NCBI RefSeq assembly: GCF_026151395.1
Contig: NZ_JAMQPV010000001.1
Location: forward strand, 1,178,001-1,242,000
Length of the DNA stretch: 64,000 bases
Direction of reading: 5' to 3'
Origin: Leptospira limi
Lineage (GTDB): Bacteria; Spirochaetota; Leptospiria; Leptospirales; Leptospiraceae
Shown here: positions 57,312 through 64,000 of the stretch, in pieces
Layout of the letters: each line of letters begins with the position of its first letter
Position numbering within the stretch: position 1 is the stretch's first letter
Position numbers and translations under genes: made by a program
Notes under the pieces: generated by a model
Told to the model about the DNA's origin: nothing
Database searches by the model: none
Seen by the model: only the letters and a program-made list of their open reading frames with translations

Positions 57312-58015
57312 AAAAGGTTGCGGTTGTAACAGGAGCATCACGTGGCATAGGACTTGCTATCACAAAGGTTTTGCTCGGAATGGATTTCATTGTATATGGA
57401 ATTTGTAGGCATCCAGAACAATGCCAAGAGTTACACGAAGATTTCCATTTAATTAAAGGTGATTTAAGTGATCCAAATACCATACCCAAGATCTTAAATT
57501 TACTACCTGCTAAAGATCATATTTCTTTATTAATCCATAGTGCAGGGATTGCATACTTTGGTCCCGTGGAAGAATTATCTCCTGAAAAAATAGTAGAAAT
57601 GGTGCAAGTTGATTTAACTTCACCTATGATCTTAACAAGTGCTCTCACTCGTAATTTGAAAAAAAATGAAGGTAGGATAATCTTCATTGGTTCAATTTCG
57701 GGGAATGAAGTATCTCCTTGGGGGAATGTTTATGGTTCACTAAAAGCTGGAATCCACCAATATGCTCGGTTATTATTTGATGAACTTCGCAAATATTCAG
57801 TGAAGGTACACTTGGTAATACCTGATATTACAAAAACAGATTTTTATAATCATTTGAATATAGAACCAGATCAAGATCCAAAGTCATATTTGTTACCAGA
57901 CCAAATTGCTGATGTGGTAAAACATTTAATATTGGATCAATCTGGATTTGTAGTTCCTGAAATTGTTGTTAGGCCTGAAATATTTAAAATTAAAAGAAAA
58001 AAATTCAGTTTATAA
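57308..58015 (+). CDS. Short-chain dehydrogenase/reductase
   Basis: About 235 residues from ATG 57308 (MKKVAVVTGASRGIGLAITK); an upstream in-frame start at 57284 lies inside the esterase gene. Rossmann motif TGASRGIG, NAG-like motif HSAGIAYF, catalytic Ser in FIGSISGNE and YxxxK in VYGSLKAGIHQ. NADP preference is suggested by the basic residue after beta-2 (CRHPEQ). The substrate cannot be predicted. Last gene of the AlkC-lipoprotein-esterase-SDR run; it converges with the cNMP-binding gene 1 bp later. Confidence 0.9.
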   Translation: MKKVAVVTGASRGIGLAITKVLLGMDFIVYGICRHPEQCQELHEDFHLIKGDLSDPNTIPKILNLLPAKDHISLLIHSAGIAYFGPVEELSPEKIVEMVQVDLTSPMILTSALTRNLKKNEGRIIFIGSISGNEVSPWGNVYGSLKAGIHQYARLLFDELRKYSVKVHLVIPDITKTDFYNHLNIEPDQDPKSYLLPDQIADVVKHLILDQSGFVVPEIVVRPEIFKIKRKKFSL

Positions 58016-58016
58016 A

Positions 58017-58538
58017 TCATTCACCGATTGATTGTGCATCATCTGTAAATGTTTCCAAAGGTACTGTACCTAGATTCTCTCCATCGGAATCAGAACCAGT
58101 ATTGGAGACAGCAGGTGCAACTTTGGCAATCATTGAGTCTTCATCTTGTTTTCTTTTGATCGCTCTGATTTTTCCATCCGTTTCATATAATCTTTCGATT
58201 ACTTTTTTTAGTAATAAGAATAAAAATTCAGGACTTTCCTGGCTCATTTGTACAAAAGTAGTTCGATTGATGATACCAAGTTTTGCCGATTCAGATACCA
58301 CAACAATAGATGCTGCTCTTGGGCTATTGTTGATGATTGCCATTTCTCCAAAAAATTCGCCAGGCAATATACTTCTTAATTTAGTATGTTTGCCTTCTAT
58401 TTGTTTATAAATGTCTAACTGGCCTTCAAACAAAAAGAACATAGCTCCATTAGAAGGAACTCCTTCCTTAAAAAGGACTTCTCCTCTTTTGATATTGATC
58501 ATACTGAGTTTGGCTAGAGATTCTTTAAGTCCCATCAC
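58017..58538 (-). CDS. Cyclic-nucleotide-binding domain protein (second of a pair)
   Basis: 173 residues. One cNMP-binding domain (about 10-125) with the beta-roll and phosphate-binding cassette PGEFFGEMAIINNSPRAASI, including the Glu and Arg that contact cyclic nucleotide. A charged helix (IKRKQDEDSM) and a Ser/Asp/Gly-rich acidic tail follow; no DNA-binding helix-turn-helix is present. This is therefore a stand-alone cyclic-nucleotide-sensing module. It overlaps the upstream cNMP gene by 14 bp. Last gene of the M23-ankyrin-cNMP operon. Confidence 0.88.
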   Translation of the reverse strand: MMGLKESLAKLSMINIKRGEVLFKEGVPSNGAMFFLFEGQLDIYKQIEGKHTKLRSILPGEFFGEMAIINNSPRAASIVVVSESAKLGIINRTTFVQMSQESPEFLFLLLKKVIERLYETDGKIRAIKRKQDEDSMIAKVAPAVSNTGSDSDGENLGTVPLETFTDDAQSIGE

Positions 58539-58959
58539 TCGCCTCGGTTAGATCTTTTAACTTTTGTTCGGCTTCAATAAGACGTTCTACATAAGTTTGT
58601 AATAATGCGTAGACGAACATAGGATTTGAATTTGCAATTCGAATTAGATTTTGTTTATCAAGAATTCCTAACTGTGCTCTATCTGATTCGATGAATACTG
58701 TCATTGCTCTGGGATGTGCAGAGATCAGTGCAATCTCTCCAAAAAACTCTCCTGTGGAAAGTTTTCTCACTTCATGGAAATTTCCTTGGTCAGGTGCACC
58801 CATTCCTACTGACAATGTTCCACTCAATATAAAATACATTTTTTCATTTGATGGATCACCTTCTCTTACGATGATCTCACCTCGTTTGAATGTCTTAGTT
58901 GGGACCGTATTAACAAAGTCGAATATATTGATACGATTATCTTTTTTGGGAATGGACAT
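58525..58959 (-). CDS. Cyclic-nucleotide-binding domain protein (first of a pair)
   Basis: 144 residues, almost entirely one cNMP-binding domain: VNTVPTKTFKRGEIIVREGD, MYFILSGTLSVG and phosphate cassette TGEFFGEIALISAHPRAMTV, then the hinge helix NPMFVYALLQTYVERLIEAE. No output domain. The pair of single-domain proteins with different cassettes (EIALISAHPRAMT vs EMAIINNSPRAAS) may respond to different affinities or ligands. Its ATG overlaps the ankyrin stop by 1 bp (TAATG). Confidence 0.88.
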   Translation of the reverse strand: MSIPKKDNRINIFDFVNTVPTKTFKRGEIIVREGDPSNEKMYFILSGTLSVGMGAPDQGNFHEVRKLSTGEFFGEIALISAHPRAMTVFIESDRAQLGILDKQNLIRIANSNPMFVYALLQTYVERLIEAEQKLKDLTEASDGT

Positions 58960-60893
58960 TAAAGACCGCGATAAATTTCTAAGAGTTGTGGATTTTTTTT
59001 CTCATCTGCATAATCCAATGCAGACTTACCATTTTTATCTTTTAGCTTAGGATCTCCGCCATTTAGAACCAATACTTTTGCCAATTCCAAAATGGGATCA
59101 CTTTTACCAGGATCAAATTGAATTGCCAGTTCGGAAAGTATAGTTTTCCCTAATTTATCTTGTTGGTTGAGGTTCGCTCGTTTTTCTACTAGGAATAGTA
59201 CTAACTTTTTATATAGTTCAATTTGGTTGGTATCTTTTGCATTTAAAAACTTTTGAATCGCTTTGTGTAAAAGCGAAAATCCATTATTGTCTGTTAGATT
59301 AGGATCTGCTCCCATGGTTAACAAAGTTGACATGGTTTCGATTCGATTACGATTGAGTGCTATGTGAAGAGCGCTTAATCCTCGTTTGTTTTTTGCATTT
59401 GGGTTTACACCCTTACTAATCAATAATTTAAGAGTCTCATCAACAAACTTTTGTTCTTTTTTATCAACCTCTAATTTACAAACCGTAGTGATTAGATTTT
59501 CATCCTCATCATTTAGTATTAATAAATTTGCACCACTGGATACGAGTAGTTTAAATGCTTCGGCATCCTTTCTTTCAATCGTAGAAAAGATTAATCCAAC
59601 TCCATCTTTCAGTTGATGATTTGGGTTAGCTTTCTTCGATAATAGGAGTTTGGCGATATTTAATTGTTTGTTATCTAATGCAAGTGACAATGCAGTTTCA
59701 TTTGTTTTTGCATTTACGATATCAACGGGAACTCCTTTTTTTAAGAGGAGGTCTACAACTTTGATTCCCTGTTTTCTGGAAGCTAAATGGATGGGTAAGT
59801 AACCAGAAAGATTGGGTGTTTGAATCTCTGCATTTTTTTCAATCAATAGTTCAGCAATAGACCATTTGGAACTTTCGATTGCTTCTTCCAAAGGGTTTTT
59901 ATTCATTGATAGTATTTGATTTGGATTTGCACCAGCATCTAACGCCAATTTTAATAAGTTAGTATCGTTTTTGGTTAACGCAATTTCAAACAATGTTTTT
60001 CCATTTGTGTTTTTAGAGTCAACATTGAGTCCTTTTTTGATTAATAAATTCGTTACAACTAGGTTTCTTTTTTCAACCGAATAAAATAATAATGATTCAC
60101 CTTCAGGTGTTTTGGATTGGACATCTGCTCCTCGGTTTAATAAGGATTCTACTCCCGCTGTGAATCCTTTTTCGATCGCAAATACGATGGGCCGAATAGA
60201 CTTTGTATCTTCCGCATTTGGATTGGCATTTGCATCTAAAGCAAGAGTAAGTAGTTTTATGTTTCTTTGTTCAATTGCTACAAAAATGGGTGTTCGACCT
60301 GTTAAATCAGGTAAATTGATATCAGCACCATTTTGTAATAGGAAGTTGATAGAATCTATTTTTCCTTTTTCAAATGCCAAATAGATAGGAGATTTTCGTG
60401 GATTGTTTCTGAGATTCACATCTGCTTTACTTTCCACAAGTAACTTCTGAACAGCTAAGTTTGATTTTAAGATCGCAACATGTAGGGCAGTATTTCCATC
60501 AGCATCATAAGCATTTAGATCTGCACCTTTCTCGACTAATGTTTTGATTTGGTTCGTGAATTTGGATGTAACAACATAATGTAATAATGTTTTGCCAGAT
60601 AGATCACGTTTGTTTAAATCAGCTCCCTGGTTTAATAAAAACTCAAATTGTTTTGATCGATTTTTTTCAACAGCTAAAATGAGGAGTGATTTTCCGGAAT
60701 CATCTGAAGCATTGATATCTCCTCCATTTGTTACGGCATTTTCTAATTCCTTTTGATTTCCCTTTAATATGATTTGCACCATATCAAAACTTGGTGAAAC
60801 TTCTGTTGAAGTAGGCAAAGTTTCTTCCGCTAACAAAATTGGTTGAAACGATTGAATCAGAAAAAAGAAAATTAGAATTAATTTAGATTTCAT
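58959..60893 (-). CDS. Exported ankyrin-repeat protein
   Basis: 644 residues. A signal peptide (LILIFFFLIQSFQPILLAEE) is followed by about 16-17 ankyrin repeats filling the rest of the protein, each with the G-x-TPLH-like core (NTALHVAILKSNLAVQKLLV, GRTPIFVAIEQRNIKLLTLA, GLSALHIALNRNRIETMSTL). A continuous repeat solenoid this long is a scaffold for protein-protein contacts. Exported, so it acts in the periplasm. It overlaps the M23 peptidase gene by 4 bp and the cNMP gene by 1 bp. No catalytic domain. Confidence 0.9.
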   Translation of the reverse strand: MKSKLILIFFFLIQSFQPILLAEETLPTSTEVSPSFDMVQIILKGNQKELENAVTNGGDINASDDSGKSLLILAVEKNRSKQFEFLLNQGADLNKRDLSGKTLLHYVVTSKFTNQIKTLVEKGADLNAYDADGNTALHVAILKSNLAVQKLLVESKADVNLRNNPRKSPIYLAFEKGKIDSINFLLQNGADINLPDLTGRTPIFVAIEQRNIKLLTLALDANANPNAEDTKSIRPIVFAIEKGFTAGVESLLNRGADVQSKTPEGESLLFYSVEKRNLVVTNLLIKKGLNVDSKNTNGKTLFEIALTKNDTNLLKLALDAGANPNQILSMNKNPLEEAIESSKWSIAELLIEKNAEIQTPNLSGYLPIHLASRKQGIKVVDLLLKKGVPVDIVNAKTNETALSLALDNKQLNIAKLLLSKKANPNHQLKDGVGLIFSTIERKDAEAFKLLVSSGANLLILNDEDENLITTVCKLEVDKKEQKFVDETLKLLISKGVNPNAKNKRGLSALHIALNRNRIETMSTLLTMGADPNLTDNNGFSLLHKAIQKFLNAKDTNQIELYKKLVLFLVEKRANLNQQDKLGKTILSELAIQFDPGKSDPILELAKVLVLNGGDPKLKDKNGKSALDYADEKKNPQLLEIYRGL

Positions 60894-62455
60894 TTGGGTA
60901 AATATGCTCCTGGATCCAATGCTTGTTGGTCTGGGCCTTTCCTAACTTCAAAATGTAGATGAGGACCTGTTGATTTTCCAGTGTTTCCTACTAGACCAAT
61001 GATATCGCCAGAGCGGACGGTGTCACCTTCTTTTACCTGCCTGTCACTTTGGTGTGCATAATAGGTATAAATGTTATTTTTATGGCTAATAATCGTTAAC
61101 ATCCCATAACCACCGCTAGTTGTAATAGTTCGCCATACTTTTCCATCACTTACAGCTTTGATTGGAGTTCCCACTGGAGCGGGTAAATCAATTCCTGAAT
61201 GGAAGGCACCAATTTTTCCAGTTACTGGATCTACGCGTGTTCCAAAACTCGATGACACATAGCGGTCATTATCTACTGGAATCTGAAAGTATTTTGAGAT
61301 ATCATCAGTATCAACTAGAGGACCACGTTCTTTTGAAACAAATCCACCGAAGACCCATCCTTCCCACTCATCATTCCAATTTACATAAATCCATTTAGAC
61401 CTTACTCCACCAATGGTTTCGATTTCCTTCTTGGTATCTAATATTTTAAGTTTTTCATCACCAGGGATTGAAGTAACGACAGAACCGTATTCGTTAGGTT
61501 CGTCTCTCATTCGTAAATTTGTAGATCTAACAAAACGTTTGTCTCCAATTTTTAAATCATCTGGATTTTCTTGTGGAAATGAAATTTCGCCTGGTTGAAC
61601 TTCATATGAGACAACTTCTGAGTTACTTAAGTATCCACCGAAGACCCAACCATTACCATAAGCAGAAGATACTTGGTGCCAGTTGGAAGAGATTCCGTCG
61701 ATCGTTTCTTCATTGGATGTGGAACTTTGTATGGTGACTTTGATTCCTTTTGGTAACCTCGCGATTACATATCCATTCACATCGGGTTCTCCTCTCATAT
61801 TTAAGGAACTAGCGTTTACCCACATTTCCTTACCTTTTTTCGAGTCAGTATAACTTGTGCTAGCTGATTCAGTTGTGATTCTAGTAGGTATAGAAGACAC
61901 ATCTAAAGAGAATCCTTCAGTATTTCTGGATTTTACTGCTGGTTTTGTTGGTTGTAATAAGTCTTGGGTGGTATACCCTTCTTGTTTTGATTTTGTTCGA
62001 ACCAAAACCCAATGAGAACCTTCTTTTTTTTCTGTTACATCTTGTTTTAAAACTAAAACTACTTCGAGGGTATCCCCTTTTTTTACCTTAATTTGCGAAC
62101 GTGCGTTAGGCTGTTTATTTGGCTCGAGTTGTAAATAAAAATGATCAGAAGCAATGGCACTTACAGATTTGGATTTTTTATCAGTAGCTCCTGGTGCATT
62201 ATTGTGGTCAGAAATTCCTTCTGCTAATTTTAAATCAATGGGGGAAGAGGAAATTTTGAGGCCAGGGAATCTGCTCTGCACTTTAGAAACAAAATCGTTA
62301 TACTTTTGCAGAATTTCCTCTTGTTTTTTTTGATTGGTTTTGATTAACCCAGACTGTCTTTGTTTGTCACGGTCTTCTAATTGTGTTTGGGACCAAAGAG
62401 AAATGTTACATAATGCAAATAAGAATGTGAATAAAATTACGTTTCGATTTTTCAT
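60890..62455 (-). CDS. M23-family (LytM-like) peptidoglycan endopeptidase with SH3 repeats
   Basis: 521 residues with a signal peptide (VILFTFLFALCNISLWSQT). A helical/charged region (about 25-90) precedes three or four bacterial SH3-type repeats (MWVNASSLNMRGEPDVNGYV, STNLRMRDEPNEYGSV, each with NW/GWVFGGYLS). The C-terminal M23 domain has FHSGIDLPAPVGTPIKA (His and Asp metal ligands), YAHQSDRQVKEGDTV and GPHLHFEVRKG (HxH). All zinc ligands are present, so it should be an active hydrolase or a partner in cell division/envelope remodelling. First gene of the operon: its stop overlaps the ankyrin start by 4 bp. Confidence 0.92.
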   Translation of the reverse strand: MKNRNVILFTFLFALCNISLWSQTQLEDRDKQRQSGLIKTNQKKQEEILQKYNDFVSKVQSRFPGLKISSSPIDLKLAEGISDHNNAPGATDKKSKSVSAIASDHFYLQLEPNKQPNARSQIKVKKGDTLEVVLVLKQDVTEKKEGSHWVLVRTKSKQEGYTTQDLLQPTKPAVKSRNTEGFSLDVSSIPTRITTESASTSYTDSKKGKEMWVNASSLNMRGEPDVNGYVIARLPKGIKVTIQSSTSNEETIDGISSNWHQVSSAYGNGWVFGGYLSNSEVVSYEVQPGEISFPQENPDDLKIGDKRFVRSTNLRMRDEPNEYGSVVTSIPGDEKLKILDTKKEIETIGGVRSKWIYVNWNDEWEGWVFGGFVSKERGPLVDTDDISKYFQIPVDNDRYVSSSFGTRVDPVTGKIGAFHSGIDLPAPVGTPIKAVSDGKVWRTITTSGGYGMLTIISHKNNIYTYYAHQSDRQVKEGDTVRSGDIIGLVGNTGKSTGPHLHFEVRKGPDQQALDPGAYLPK

Positions 62456-62506
62456 AAAACAAACTTAAAATAACAAAAAAGAACCACTTTGGTCAAGGTT
62501 TTTTGT

Positions 62507-63025
62507 TCAGTCTTCTTCGGGTAAAAGGGGAGTAAGGAAGAAAGAAATAAATTCCAGTTTCCCTCTCATAGAAGATTTTTCGTAGATAGACGCGGTTTGG
62601 TTTTCGATCGTCCTCAGACTTTTTTTCCTAACAGCAGCAATTTGTTTTTGGGAAAAACCTCTTAACAAAAGAATAGCAATCTCAGTTTCTGCTTCTGTTA
62701 AATTCCATTCTAACATCTGGGCCTTTGCTTCCGCCCAAAATCCTATTTCAGGATTTTTTAAAATTCGATTGGTTCTTTTTAAATCATGGATTTGTGTTTT
62801 TGCCTGTTTATTTTCAACAGCTTCTTTTTTGAGTTCTTTGTATAAAATAAAAACAACAAGGAAGGAAGAAATGGCAATGAATGATTCTATGGTTGCTATG
62901 ATGACTCGAAATCGGTCGAAGTATTCAGGTGGTTTTGTAAGAGTGTATATTTCTTCAATGATCCATACAATTAAAGAAATCACATAAAAAACCAAAAATA
63001 GGATACGTAACGTGCGAGTTTCCAT
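62507..63025 (-). CDS. Membrane-anchored LuxR-type transcriptional regulator
   Basis: 172 residues. Two N-terminal membrane helices (ILFLVFYVISLIVWIIEEIY and FIAISSFLVVFILYKEL) are followed by a coiled coil (about 68-95). A LuxR/FixJ-type helix-turn-helix follows: LTEAETEIAILLLRGFSQKQ, IAAVRKKSLRTIENQTASIY. The DNA-binding domain would be held at the inner membrane, as in few bacterial regulators. No periplasmic sensor domain beyond a short loop (residues about 27-42). It lies 51 bp upstream of the M23 operon in the same direction and is a good candidate for its regulator. Confidence 0.85.
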   Translation of the reverse strand: METRTLRILFLVFYVISLIVWIIEEIYTLTKPPEYFDRFRVIIATIESFIAISSFLVVFILYKELKKEAVENKQAKTQIHDLKRTNRILKNPEIGFWAEAKAQMLEWNLTEAETEIAILLLRGFSQKQIAAVRKKSLRTIENQTASIYEKSSMRGKLEFISFFLTPLLPEED

Positions 63026-63299
63026 CTAATGATTCAATTTCAAACTTCTCTAATGTAGAATCAAGTATGTTTCAAAGGTAATTGGCACATTTGCGTTTTT
63101 CTTATATTGGGAGAGTTAAAAAACCGTGCGACCTTAAACACATGAAACAATGGTTCCATCTCCTCAATGTAACAACCCAGTTGCAACTACGATGCCTAAT
63201 CATCAGCGATCATCCTCACGATCTGGTTCGGATCATCTTGGAGAGAATTTTTAAAGTTCTAGTTCTGTAGGGACTGGTTCGGAACAGAGTGGAAGCTAA

Positions 63300-64000
63300 T
63301 TAAGAACCAGTTTGGCGGTAGATGATTTTTGCACCGATCTGCAAATTTTTGTATAAATCTAAAAAGATTTGGTTGGGAACCATCCCATCTGGATCTCTGG
63401 AAAATTCTGGACGTAAACGCTTTAAAAAATACATCCCCATTTCCCCTTTGTTTTTTGCTTTGACTTTACCACGGTATTCACATTCAAAAAATCGTTTTAC
63501 TTTATCATAAGTAGTCTCAGATAAATTGATTTCGCCGGCATCACCTGAGCTTTCCATTCGACTTGCAGTGTTCACTGCATCTCCCCAAACATCATATGCA
63601 AATTTTGATTTTCCAACGACACCTGCAACCACAGGACCAGTGTGGATACCAATTCGAATCTCCCAAAAATCTTGGCCTAACATTTGTTTAAAGGAGCGAA
63701 TCTGTGTCATAAAAGATTTGATCTCCATGGCAAACAAACATGCATCTACGGGGTGAGTGAAATTTCCTTGCGGAATTCCACCAGCAGCCATGTAAGAATC
63801 CCCAATTGTTTTTAGTTTTTCAAAATTATGCCTTACTGCTATATCATCAAATTGGGAAAAACATCCATCTAATTGTTCAATCAAATCTTCTGGAGACAAT
63901 GATTCTGCTGCTTTTGTGAAGTTTTTGAAATCAGTAAATAATATACTAACGGATTCATATTCCATAGGAACAACTTCTCCACGTTCAATGAGTTCATCCG
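63300..64000 (-). CDS. Adenylate/guanylate cyclase, C-terminal part (5' end outside the window)
   Basis: The frame reads DELIERGEVVPMEYESVSIL at the window edge, so the gene continues upstream beyond base 64000; an internal Met at 63965 is not the start. The class III catalytic domain shows the metal aspartates in ILFTDFKNFTKAAESLSPED and KTIGDSYMAAGGIP, and the transition-state residues in VWGDAVNTASRMESSG. The C-terminus runs on for about 60 more residues to the stop at 63300. Probably makes cAMP. Its position beside the cNMP-binding operon supports a local signalling circuit, but the intervening regulator and 275-bp gap mean they are not one transcript. Confidence 0.88.
   Translation of the reverse strand, partial: DELIERGEVVPMEYESVSILFTDFKNFTKAAESLSPEDLIEQLDGCFSQFDDIAVRHNFEKLKTIGDSYMAAGGIPQGNFTHPVDACLFAMEIKSFMTQIRSFKQMLGQDFWEIRIGIHTGPVVAGVVGKSKFAYDVWGDAVNTASRMESSGDAGEINLSETTYDKVKRFFECEYRGKVKAKNKGEMGMYFLKRLRPEFSRDPDGMVPNQIFLDLYKNLQIGAKIIYRQTGS

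Noticed and set aside
63083..63094. TGGCAC followed by TTGC resembling a sigma-54 promoter
   Set aside because: Only 2 bp lie between the two elements instead of the required 5, so the GG and GC cannot contact sigma-54 properly.
63082..63270. A 62-codon plus-strand open frame in the 275-bp gap between the LuxR regulator and the cyclase
   Set aside because: No ribosome binding site, unusual composition for this genome and no recognisable motif; I see nothing else in this gap.
1..64000. CRISPR arrays, tRNA or rRNA genes, insertion sequences
   Set aside because: No regularly spaced direct repeats, cloverleaf-like sequences, rRNA signatures or transposase motifs were found on either strand by eye.

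Overview
The window looks like chromosomal DNA of a leptospire (Spirochaetes, genus Leptospira), most likely from the saprophytic side of the genus. The grounds are: an AT-rich background with A/T-ending codons; a DUF1554 lipoprotein of the type abundant in Leptospira; periplasmic-flagellum genes (fliD); a high density of SpoIIE-type phosphatases, class III adenylate cyclases and cNMP-binding proteins; and many short lipoproteins with Leptospira-like lipoboxes. The genus call is inference from gene content. No rRNA, tRNA, CRISPR array, insertion sequence or prophage was seen.

Layout. 1-4.0 kb: a minus-strand operon of a zinc-ribbon/GAF/PP2C phosphatase, tilS (interrupted by a frameshift at an A10 tract) and engB, running into the end of an unidentified plus-strand gene. 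4.3-10.2 kb: a GAF-GAF-AAA+ sigma-54 activator, thiD with an alkyltransferase-like protein, then a DUF455 protein, a small c-type cytochrome and a beta-barrel porin. 10.2-17.9 kb: a czcC-czcB-X-czcA heavy-metal efflux operon with an extra envelope gene (X) between czcB and czcA, followed by two small exported proteins. 17.9-28.1 kb: ppk and an FAD oxidase, fliD with a translationally coupled partner, a HAD hydrolase, a methyltransferase, dapF and plsC. 28.1-38.5 kb: signalling-rich, with an adenylate cyclase cotranscribed with a GPH symporter, two tandem paralogous membrane SpoIIE-like phosphatases, and a PAS-containing chemoreceptor. 38.5-44.3 kb: a decayed OsmC gene, a thiolase/3-hydroxyacyl-CoA dehydrogenase operon, a gene-free GC-rich stretch of about 0.85 kb, a DUF2721 protein and dusC. 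44.5-58.0 kb: plus-strand accessory modules. These are a lipoprotein, a large aromatic-repeat protein and a flavin reductase; a DUF1554 lipoprotein; a quinone reductase/hydrolase/PadR operon with two palindromic operators; an NMT1-domain histidine kinase; and AlkC, a lipoprotein pair, an esterase and an SDR. 58.0-64.0 kb: a tightly overlapping minus-strand operon (M23 peptidase, ankyrin-repeat protein, two cNMP-binding proteins), a membrane-anchored LuxR-type regulator and the C-terminus of another adenylate cyclase.

How the genes fit together. The recurring theme is environmental signalling: two cyclases, two cNMP-binding proteins, three SpoIIE-type phosphatases, a hybrid periplasmic-binding-protein/histidine kinase, a chemoreceptor and a membrane-tethered LuxR protein. 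These sit beside envelope functions (efflux, porin, peptidoglycan hydrolase, lipoproteins). The least explained items are the M23-ankyrin-cNMP operon, the 809-residue aromatic-repeat protein, the GC-rich non-coding island at 42.0-42.4 kb, the recurring TGCTTA-N5-TAAGCA palindrome and the tilS frameshift.
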